Under the pieces are notes generated by a model. The model had not been told where the DNA came from. It made no database searches and was given only the letters and a program-made list of their open reading frames with translations. DNA of 64,000 nt from Phaenicophaeus curvirostris (taxonomy: Eukaryota > Chordata > Aves > Cuculiformes > Cuculidae): positions 37,042,501-37,106,500 of the forward strand of contig NC_091394.1 in the NCBI RefSeq assembly GCF_032191515.1, read 5' to 3'. Positions within the stretch are counted from its first letter, which is position 1; each line of letters opens with the position of its first letter. Shown here one piece after another: positions 53,901 through 64,000 of this stretch. A program made the position numbers and the translations under genes.

Positions 53901-56900
53901 CCATATTTCCCATATGACACTGTAATGATCCTTCAGTGTCTTAAATTCCCTTAAATTTTCTGTTCCAGGCATCGTGCAGTATGGGCTGCCTGGCACAGCA
54001 CTGCCCTCAGATTGCTTATGCAGGCAAACTAGTCTAGGCACGAGTTTTTCAACAGCAATTGCTTTTCTAATGACTACTCACACACCTTCTCTGTTGGAAA
54101 GAATTCTTGGTGAAGACTGGTGCCTGAGGGAACATCTATATATCTTATGGCATTTGCTAATTCTAGTATGCTAATTCTATTATCATGTGTTCGCATTTGT
54201 GTTTGTCCAGCTTTGGCCCAGTTAATCATGTTGCTATCCCAATTTTTAGGTGAGTCTTATATCAAAGCCTTCCTCTATGCGAACTTTCATGCTCTACATC
54301 TGTGGTACTTCGTGGTGAAACACCTCATGCTAAACAAAACAAGTGTGACAGGTGTGTGGTAAAAGTCTTATAAACACATATTTAAGTGTGTGCTAATACA
54401 TATTCTGCTAACAGATTCTGACAGAACCCTGCAGGTAAAAAAAAAAAAGAGAGAGAAAAATGTTTGGCATCAGTCATTTCACCTAGAAAATCTTCTTTTG
54501 TAAACAGTAGAAAAAAAATCCCCTTTATATGTTTATTTACTTGTTTTTACTATGTGAAACATTAATTCAATGAAGTGTTTAATTTCTTCTTTAAGTGTGG
54601 AAAGTTATTCCCTCCATTTTTCCCATTGCTCCCTGCAGAAAACCCATTGCAAACATTATTTTATCTTATGCTTTATCTTGGCCTTTTGCTGGAGTAGCAG
54701 AGAGCACAACCCTTTAAGCTCTATTCTGCAAAAAGCTTCCTTTTGCCTTGGAAGATAATCTTAAATGATTCCTCAGTTGATCTGCTCTTCTGAACTTCAT
54801 CTGTGATCAGCCTCTGAATGAGAGCAAGAACTTGCTATAATTTTTAAGTCAGTAATGGGTACATTAAATTTAACACTATTGCAAATTACATGTCTCATGA
54901 AGACAGAGGCAAGGGCTTATAGTAGTTTCTTTAACTGCTGATAGTATTTCTTTCAGTGCCCCATTACTTTTTGGGGCACTATATTGTCTTGTAGACCTTC
55001 GTCCAATTAAAATGGACAAAAAAGTATCCTGTCTACTGTCAGGTCTCCATCTTCTAGAATAAGTACAGACTTTTGCAATGATGGTAAATTTTTTTCTGAA
55101 CTAAGGGTGCTGTTGTCCTTCTGTTTCACTGTATGTACACCAGCACGATCCACTAGTACTTGCAAATTGTTGCAAAATGATATAGTTCACTGAAATTGCC
55201 CTATCTCATGTTATGGCTAACAAGTCACGCTTAGCTTGTGTTCTTTACCACAGCATGTGCTGGTTTTTTGCTGGCTTACTTTGACCTCCCCATGCCTTTC
55301 TGCCTCATGTTTCTTTAACCTGAATTACAACATCTGAGTTTTTTCTGTTCTCCACAATGGTTGTTCTGAACAAAATAATTTTTTGTTAGCAAATTCTGGT
55401 TGCTTTGTTATGGATTAATTTTAGCCTGCCTCTCTCAAGTGTGCTGTTTCTCAGACTTTTTGTCCCATGTCGCAATCTGGTATTTAATAGGTGATGAATT
55501 ACCCTCCCAAAGTTATCAATGTCTCTCTTCCCTCTTCAACTGCAGACTCTGTTTTTGAAGCCTTTCTGTACTAATTGGTGGATATTTACATACCTTACTT
55601 CAGATGACTAAGTTAGAAGGCTAGTGCCCTACAGCTTCCTATACAGTCCGTGAAGAGGCAGAGGAATTCCCTATGAGGATAACTACAGCATTTAAACTAC
55701 CTTCTGCTCTGAATTACTCTTTAGAGGAGCCTTCCACTGCCAGCCCTGCCTCTCTCTTTCCAGTAATAATCTATGCAGACTATCCCTCTAATTTAGCTAC
55801 CTAATTTATAAGACTAAATTTAGGCAGTCTGAGCACCCTTAAATGATCAGTAATCTATTTTTCATGTGTTTTATTTCTAGATGCTATAATGCTACCTTCC
55901 TATGAAGTCTTACAGTTAGCATTTTTCTGCTTGGACTAATTGGAAGCTATTAAAATTGTGCAATGTTTCAGATGCATTATTACCCAAAATAAAGAAACTT
56001 TTTGGCCAATCATCCTGTTTTGCTATCATCCACTGATTTAAACTTCCCCTGTTGTCCTCTGCATGTTACTCTCCTGCAGAGCTTTAACTGCTCCATCCCT
56101 TTACTGAGGTTATTTTGAGCATTTGTACTACTATTCCTGATCTCACATCCCATAGTTCAAAAATCATTCAGAGCCAAATATCCGACAGAGCCCTGTTTCA
56201 TTCAGCTTCTGATTCTGACTGATCAGCACTATCTGCTGTAAGTCCCTGAATAATCTCAGTGTCCACTTGCAGCTGGCTCGTGTCCCAGCTTCTTAAAAAA
56301 CACAGTTATTGAGATACAGTTCTTTCCCAAACATTGGTATTATAAGCCCAAATATGTCCTTCAGAGCAAATCTAAAGAAAGGTCCAGGACATAATAGTCA
56401 TAGCCTTTGAAGCCTGTTCTAACCCCAGCATGCCAGTTTCTGATAGCATCTGTCTATATTCAGCCACAACTAATAACTGTAATCAAAAAGAAATAGCATT
56501 GTAGGGTGAACTCTGCAAAGCATATTCCTAAAGCACTTTAGCCAGATGGCTGTGCTAATCCATGAAGACTAATTTACAAAACAAGACAAAGATGTTCGGA
56601 TGTTACAAAACAAATCGTAAACAGCAGTACTGAAACAGGACATAATTTTATTGCAAGTTACATAGAGTTCCATTAAATTATTTCCTATGCTTTAAAAGAT
56701 GTAGAAATAATGCCTATTTAGCATCACACGTGCAACTACAGCTTTTGAAAACTTGCATCATTCATACTCATGGCAAACAATTATTGAACAGGGAGAGAGG
56801 GAATTTGTGTTTGGAGTTTTGTGCTTACTTCTTGCAGGCAGTTTATTGAAGAATGTAAACTTTTATTTTAAATATTTTTAGTTAACATTTCAATGAATCT

Positions 56901-59069
56901 TTTATGATTTCTCAAATTTAAATAATTTGCTAGGAATCTGACTTCCAGCATAACCTACAGTTTTAAAACTACCTGATACTGTTGTTCTTTGTTATTTAAA
57001 ATAGTAAAATATTTAGGCATCTTCAGCATGGATCGGATTCCTACTGCTTTAGGTACTTCAAAAGATGAGAGATGCTGCTTCCATTTTTCATATTTGTACA
57101 ATAGGTTTGAATGGCCTACAACAAGAACTGCTTTCATGGTGTATTGAAATGGGTCAGCACCAGTCTAAGAAATGGAGATATTTTAAATGGGTATTGCTGA
57201 TTTGTCAAATCATCTGTTTAAAACAGAAAGTTGTTCTTCAATCGTGGATACCTACACAAAAGTACAGCACAGTATCATAGTCCTGCATTCGAGGCTTTGA
57301 TAAAGTTTTGGGTAAAGCTTATGAATTTCTGTACCTGGAGAGTGCAGAGTGCTTTACTGGTTGTATCATTTTGAAACAGACTCTGAGTTCTTCAACTACG
57401 TTGATATAAAATGGGTTGTTGCAGTTTGTTAGCCAGCAGATTTATCAATATTTTATGCTATTTTGGATCTAAATAGTATTAATACGGGCGACATCTGGAG
57501 GGAGGTACACTTCATGTGAAAAGACAGAGTGCTGATAATGAGAAAGTAGATCTGAAGGATAAAAAAATGTTTTATCTTCAGTGGTACTTATAGGCCAAAG
57601 TGGCTTTCATCCCTTCACCAGAACTAAGTAAACCAGAATATGATAAAACTTAGTTATATTAATTAAAAGAATACAGCAACCTAGGAAATTATGTATTAGA
57701 GGAAAACATATTATATCAAATCTGGCATGCTGCAAATCCATGCCCCCAGGTCCAACCAGCAGTGAGGACAGACTGTGCTCATCAGGTGCAGGGCATTACT
57801 AGACAAGTGTCCTGGCAAGCCCCTGCTCTCCACGGAGCATCTTTTGGAAGCTTTAATGCTGTTAGCTGGAGAATTTTGTACAGCTATCATAACAACTGTA
57901 ATTATCCATGATGGCTACACAGGCATTATAGAGGATCATCCTCATACCCTCTTTCCTTAGAATAGTTGTGAGAAGTTGAACTGGAGTTTGCAATGCATTG
58001 TACTTCATGGGAAAAAAAATCTATGAAATGCATAAAGTCCTATAGATTTGTTCCCCCACTCCTAAAAATAAATTAAGAAAAGATTGATGGGGCATGAAGA
58101 AGTTCTGCTTGAGGAAAGGAAGGGCTGGTTTTGGATTATGCAGCAAATGGAAGAGAACACAGAATGGACAGTAGATAAGTAACGTGGATCATCTCAAGGG
58201 ATTATAGTTGGTATGGTATCTTGCCAAGATTTTAGACTTAAGACAGTTAGTCATCTTGTCTACAACACAACAGCAGGATTGAAAGCTGCTTTTGAGTTTC
58301 AAATAGGTTTTACACTTCTTGAAAGGACTGTTCACAAACAAGTTTCAACTGCCTCCAGGCACTTTTGCTTATACCATGCACATAAAAATAAGGAAATATG
58401 ATAAGACTTACTAATAAGACATTCATATGAATAAACCTATAATTGTCTTGAATTAGAAGTGTTTATGGGGTCCTGAACATGATACTTCACCTTCACAAAC
58501 TGTAAGACAGAGAGAGTGTTTGACAAGCAATTAGGAATCTCAAGATAGAAAGCACTATCAAAGTCCAAGGTATTCTTACTATTAATCATGTGTAGCTCCC
58601 CTCTACTGTAAATCAACACCAGTACATTGAAGTCAATACAGTAATTGAAGCAACATTGATTTTTCACAAGCTGCAAACCTGTCCCAGAGCATTTCATTTT
58701 TATTTGATTTTCTTTAAAGAAATATAGTTCTACTTTTCCTACTCTTCCCATTTTTTTAAGTTGAAGAAAGTAAATACCAAAGATAGCATTAATTGTTTAG
58801 AATTGAGCACACGAGAGGATTAAGAATGTATATTAAGATATTTTTTCAGCCTTTCCTATGTATCGTGTTTGAATTCCTGGTTCTGAACTAGGTTGTAATT
58901 TCAGTTATGACAATGTAGTTATATAGCACTGCTAATGAAATACAATGCTATTACTGAGTCAAACATCTGATTGATAGTATTTTACATGCACTGCAGTGAT
59001 AAATTTACATTGTAGTAATTTTTCACAGAGGAAAAGTTTGCTGGAATACATTACAAAGATATTTGTGTA
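47917..59069. other. Upstream gene-poor AT-rich stretch
   Basis: About 11 kb without recognisable exons, CpG islands or RNA genes. It holds a degenerate 30-bp tandem duplication (52938-52999), a 16-A run at 52734-52749 and short (GTTT)n at about 53815-53845. By human gene order this leads toward DTNBP1 and could host long-range regulatory elements. Confidence 0.6.
52938..52999. repeat. Imperfect tandem duplication of about 30 bp
   Basis: AATCCCTGAATGACCTCCAG and AATCCCTAAATGACCTGCAG each continue into ATAGTTTTTA or ATAATTTTTAA. The two adjacent units differ by a few substitutions, so the duplication is old. Confidence 0.8.
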
Positions 59070-59410
59070 GTCATAGAATTATAGAATGGTTTGGGTTGGA
59101 AGGGACCTTAAAGATCATTCAGTTCCAGCCTCCCTGCCATGGGCATGGACACCTCCCACTGGATCAGGTTGCTCAAAGCCTCATCCAACCTGGCTTTGAA
59201 GAGCTCCAGGGATGGGGCAGCCATGGGTGCAACCTGTTCCTGTGCCTCACCACCCTCGCAGGAAAGTTTCTTCCTAATATCTAATCTCATTGCATCCTCT
59301 TTCATCTTAAAACCATTATCCCTCATGCAGTCATTACACTCCCTGATAAAGAGCCCCTCCCCATCTTTTCTGGAGGCCCCTTTCAAGTACCGGAAGGCTG
59401 TTACATCGGC
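59070..59410 (-). mobile_element. CR1 3' fragment
   Basis: The top strand begins AGTCATAGAATTATAGAATG, then carries the reversed CR1 3' UTR and part of the pol tail up to AAGTACCGGAAGGCTGTTAC. It is 5'-truncated and moderately diverged. Confidence 0.92.
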
Positions 59411-62400
59411 ATTTCTTTGTCTTCAAAGTGGAAAATAAATGTAATGGATTAATAAGAGCGAGGGAAGTTCCTACATACACTCAATAAAATGCTGTGCTTG
59501 TTGAAAGTAAACTTTTGTGTGTTGATTGTTTGCTCAACATTAAGCATACAGGATATGCCAGATAACACTAGGGTAAAAAACATTTATACCAGTCTTTTGG
59601 ATTACCTGAGTTTAAGGTACTTATTTTGAGACATGGCATTTCCAAAAGCTAAAAAGGTGGAACAGGGGGAGAGAAGAACATCCCAGTAGCAGCACTGGAA
59701 GGTGTAGGTGGGGAACAATGCTGTTAGTGTCTGTTCTTCCATACCTGCTTTAGATGGCAGTAAGGACATTGACTGCCATCAAGTAACCCCAGTGACTCTT
59801 GATCTGCAACATGCTGTGCTCCCACTCCTCTCATCACATCCCCATCCCCTAGTGCTTCTTCTCCCAAGCCACAAGTCCTCACTCTTCTCCACATGTCTAC
59901 ACAGCCCAGTCTGTTATTGCAATCCTCCTCCTTTCCTGTCTCTTCTCACAAACAGATGTTACAGTCTCTCACTCCTCATAACATGCTATCAACCCACTTG
60001 CTTTCTGCTAAGATCAAGCTCCTCTCGCCTTGGAGTTCTTTGCTTGTTTCACGACTTATACCTCCTTCTTGGGTCCAGCTTCCCTAGGAGGCCCTAGTGC
60101 ATGTCACACCAGTGTGGTCTCCTCCAGGTTTTCCCAGGCAGCTGCTGTTTCTGCTGTCTTTCTCGTTGCTATCTGTGCTCAAATGGCTAGAAGCACACAC
60201 TGAGTCCCATCCTGATTTCAGCACCTTGCCTACAAAATCTTTCTTCTGGCAGATGAAAAATCCAGGTACATGTTGTATTTACCAAAAAACCACTTGGATG
60301 GGACTCTTAAGCTAAAAAAAGTAAGATATGTTCAGAAGAAAAGCCCACAAATGTATCATGGCCTGACTATTTTCCCAAAATCAGCATTGTATTAATATAT
60401 TATTTGTTTGAAGGTAGTGTTAAATAGATGCAGATTCTGTTGTGCAACATACTATACCATGGAGAATACAGTGTACCATGAATTTACCACATCTGACACA
60501 GAATAACCTCAAGTAATGGGTCAAAATTAAAGCCCTTTTTTGATTCTTACTCACAGTCAAACCCAAATACCCCACGGAAAATATCCAGTTTTTAAAGAAT
60601 GGGTCAGATTTTGAAGCCTGTAAAGAAGTCATTTATGAATCTGCGTAGGGTAGTTCACCGGGTCTGTATTTACCCAAGCCTTGTCAAACTGCCCTCAAAC
60701 AGGTGTTGTAAATAACTCATCTTGAGTAATTTCATTTTATTGCTAATGTAAATGAACTGAGGAGGAGATAAAGAATGCAGAGTAGAATAGAAAAGATTGG
60801 TGTTGCTCTTTGTACAGTCACAATGAAACATGCTAAAGTACCAAAACAGAGGCAGGTGGGAGTACAAAGGAAGAATACCACAGTACCATCTTGTAGTAGT
60901 ATGTGATTCATAAAGCAGCAATGCGTGAAGAGGAGAAAGGGTGATTCACCTGAGAGATTGCTTCTCTTTAGTACTGCAGCACCTCTCATGCCAGCTGTCT
61001 GAAAGGATACATCTAAGCAGCTTGTGCTGCCCTTGGTTCTATGCTTTCATTCTCTGAAAGCAGCAAGTCTGAGAAAAAAGGACATCAGATCTGATCAGCT
61101 GCCATGGAAATACTGCCAAAAAGTATTGTACACCAACTCTCAGTATCTTTTTGAAAGAAGTATTGTAGTTTTACCCCAGTTTCACTGAAAAAGAACTGAG
61201 ACTCAAACAGATTAACTGCTTTTCCTGAACTCAAAATAAAAGTCAAAGGCTAAGCTTTCATTCAAACCCAGATACTTTCTCAGCTGTGTACCTTCACTAC
61301 TTAGAAATAACCTGTAAAAATCTATATCACCTCAGAGTTCCCTTGCATTAGCCAAACAGCAGCAGCAGTTGCTGTTGCAGCAGCCGGTTAGATCCATCCA
61401 TTCTGCTCTCCTGTCACACATTTCCTGAGAAGAGCTGCTTAACTAGGAACATTGTACATTTTAAAATCACATTTCAAAGTGAATAACTGCAATTTCTAAA
61501 ATTGTATTCCTGTATTGGACTACCACAGTATTTAATTAAAACACAATGTCTGCTGACACTTGCGCGTTTCATACACACGAGAGTTTCAAATCTACTAAGT
61601 GGAGAAAAGAAAACCACAGGAGTAATGGGTAGCATCGATTTTCAAGTAGATTGATTGAATTTAACAAATCATGAGAGAATTTGATTTTTTGGTCAGCAAA
61701 CTGGTAAGCCTAGCAAGTGCATATCCTATTATTTCCATGCCTGGCTCTCAGAAAGATTGAAAGGAGAAGAAACACATGATAAAACGGCAGAACTTGCTGC
61801 ACTGCTGATTAAGAGGATACCAGAAAGCTTACTCTGCAGTACTGAGCACTCGGATACCATCTGTCTCTCCTCCCCAGAAGATCCAAGTTCTGCAGCGCTG
61901 AACAAAGAGATGGGAGGGCTCTGGATAACCCAGCCAGCCCCAGCAATTCACTGCTGCTCCTGATCTGAAAATGAAAGATTTAACTCATCTCTCATTTGCA
62001 TGCATGTCTGAGGCATAGAAAGGAGGATTTTATTAGGATTTTTGCTTAGAATTTCCACAGAACTGATCAAATCTAGTGACAGGAGGGGAGCATTTCTGTG
62101 CTAGGTGTGCCAGCTACTGAGAACCAATAGCTGTGATGTTACTCTGCAAGCTACACGTGACACGCTTAGTATACGTAAGCGTGTCATCATCTATCTTCAA
62201 ATCAGACATCTCTTGGTGAAGGATGTCCCCTATTTGTAATCAATTAAGAGCACTGTAGCAGTAAATAAGGCAGGACTGGAAAGTGAGAAATGCTTCCCCC
62301 AGTTATGAATGCAAGGAGCAATTAGTTAGGCAAATTGTGGTTGGAATTTGGCCAGTAAAATCAAATTCAGTTTTTATGAGAAGCAGCACAGGATCCTTAA

Positions 62401-64000
62401 GAGCACAAGTCTAATCTGAAAAAAAAAGAGAGGATATGGAATAACTGCTCTTTTTTCTTGTCTTGGTAATGTTCTTTCATCTTCCCCATTTTTGCTTATA
62501 AATTACTTAATTATATTCTCTATTCATAAACATTCTACTATACAGTTGCCTGGAAGTCTAATCCTACAATTGTTACTGCAAATTACCAGAAATATGATTT
62601 GAAGGGCTATATATTCAGACAAAAATATCAGAAGGAATCCCTTGATCAGGAAATGAAATGTATTTTACTGAACTGGGTTCAGGTCTCATAACAAACCCAT
62701 ATATTCTAATTCAAACGTGGAAACTCCAAATCTTAATTTGGGGATTTGTTTAATTTTTAGATCTGAAACATTTTTTGTTTCTCTCATGATTACAAAAGCC
62801 AGAGAAAATAAAGGTACCAATTTTGACACAGATGTCGATTTGTGTTGTCCTGGACATTTCTCATTAGCCAAGTAAATATTTGTTGCAGTTGTGTAGGCAA
62901 ATTTCTAAGCAAAATGAAGAGCTAAGCATAGTCATAATAAGCAATGTTCCCTGAACCTGGTAGGGCCATGGTTTGTTAGAAAAAAACCCCTATGATAACA
63001 AAGTACTGTACAGGCAAATAAAGGTTTGTTGTTAATATGAAAGGTATGAAAGCTGAACAAAGAAAACCAACAGGGTAAGATGATTTTAACTTTTACCTGT
63101 ACATATAAATATATATGTGTGTGTGTTATTGAGAATGAAAGGAAAATATTCCTTCAGATGGGTTTACAAAGGGAAGAGCTGGAAGAAGCAATTTTCATTT
63201 TTCTTTTGTAATCTAGATAGTGTAAAATTATTCTGTCTTCACAACCTCAAGGCAAAGAAGACAGTCTGCTTCTCTAGCTATAAAAAACAATCTGTCAGAT
63301 TTTTTTTAAAGGAAGACACAATGATTTCTCATAAAATAAAATGCATGAGGATTAGAGCTTTGTGGCAACAATGAAATCCGCTCAAAACTTTTACAGTGAA
63401 ACGCATAGCTCCGGCTAGGTCCTGCTTGAAGCATTGATTCTGAAATAAAAGCCGTTTAGATGCTGTAGGCTCAGGGCTTGAACTGTCAAACATTTAGACC
63501 TCCTTATTCATCCAGATTCAAGTTTTTGCAAAAGTACCTATAATTGAACAGAGCTGAAGGTTAATAAAATTAAAGCAACCTGCAACATGATTCCGACACT
63601 TACAACACCTACATAATCCCTTTCCTCCCTTTAGAAAAGCTGTTGCAAGGCAGGAGGAAAGATATTTTTCTGAACACAGAGTTCTAAACAGTATAGTGTA
63701 ATGTGTTAAATCTACTATTCTGCAATTTTACATGCTGCTATGTCCAACTGGCATTCTTTTTGTGTACTACTTCTTTTCCTGTAACAGTTAATTTCTAGCT
63801 CTGGGGTAATGCTCAATTATTATTATTATGGATTTGAATTTAGTCTCCTCAAAATTTTCAAGACCTGCAAAATTAAGTTATTGGATTACCCTCTAAGAAA
63901 ATAAATGTTCTTCTCCTGGTCTAAAAGCCACTCTAGTGCCTACAAGAAGACTGATGAATTTTTAAACTCTAAGCTCAGGCACTTGGGACAGAGTCAAAGG
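59411..64000. other. Intergenic sequence, no gene recognised
   Basis: AT-rich non-coding sequence to the window edge. It contains an 11-bp-arm perfect inverted repeat at 62158-62186. The longer open frames here (for example about 59708-60097) look like chance. Confidence 0.6.
62158..62186. repeat. Perfect inverted repeat, 11-bp arms with a 7-base loop
   Basis: TGACACGCTTA, loop GTATACG, TAAGCGTGTCA. The arms are exact reverse complements. An E-box CACGTG overlaps the left side (62154-62159). It could be a dyad binding site or a simple hairpin. Confidence 0.85.

Overview
This is a vertebrate, almost certainly avian, nuclear window. The evidence is many CR1 retrotransposon 3' fragments with the bird/reptile hallmarks (imperfect ATTCTATG-type 3' tails, the conserved 3' end of the pol reading frame), long AT-rich non-coding stretches, and one intron-containing gene with a CpG-island promoter. 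The species cannot be fixed from the sequence. No prokaryotic features (operons, CRISPR, origins) are present.

The only gene I can support is a complete MYLIP (IDOL) on the minus strand. It encodes a FERM-domain RING E3 ubiquitin ligase that degrades lipoprotein receptors. All seven coding exons can be placed to the base with GT-AG introns: 39100-39014, 37889-37699, 28945-28760, 27989-27792, 27480-27316, 25270-24850 and 24493-24404. Joined they give 1338 nt, that is 445 codons plus stop, the same length as human MYLIP. The RING zinc ligands, the reported receptor-recognition residues Tyr265/Thr269 and the reported E2-contact residues Val431/Leu433 fall at the human numbering.

Layout. 1-23.1 kb is intergenic and lies downstream of MYLIP; it holds CR1 copies at 3.7-4.8, 11.6-12.1 and 14.2 kb (the first with a younger CR1 nested in it) and no recognisable gene. 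About 23.13-24.40 kb is the MYLIP 3' UTR. 24.4-39.1 kb is the MYLIP coding span, with four small CR1 pieces in introns and an unexpected second CpG-rich block in intron 2 (about 34.08-34.35 kb). 38.3-39.5 kb is the main CpG island, with a TATA box, GC box and two CCAAT boxes placed correctly for a minus-strand start near 39.24 kb. 39.8-41.3 kb is a cluster of three CR1 copies immediately upstream of the promoter. 41.3-64 kb is a gene-poor, AT-rich upstream stretch with two CR1 fragments and a perfect (AAACC)14 microsatellite.

In human, MYLIP lies between DTNBP1 and GMPR. By that order GMPR would lie off the low-coordinate end and DTNBP1 off the high-coordinate end; neither was seen here. I found no convincing undescribed multi-gene system. 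The observations most worth checking are the orphan CpG island in intron 2, an intronic polyadenylation signal that could yield a RING-truncated MYLIP, a possible unrecognised exon at 10.5 kb, and repeat structures around the promoter.
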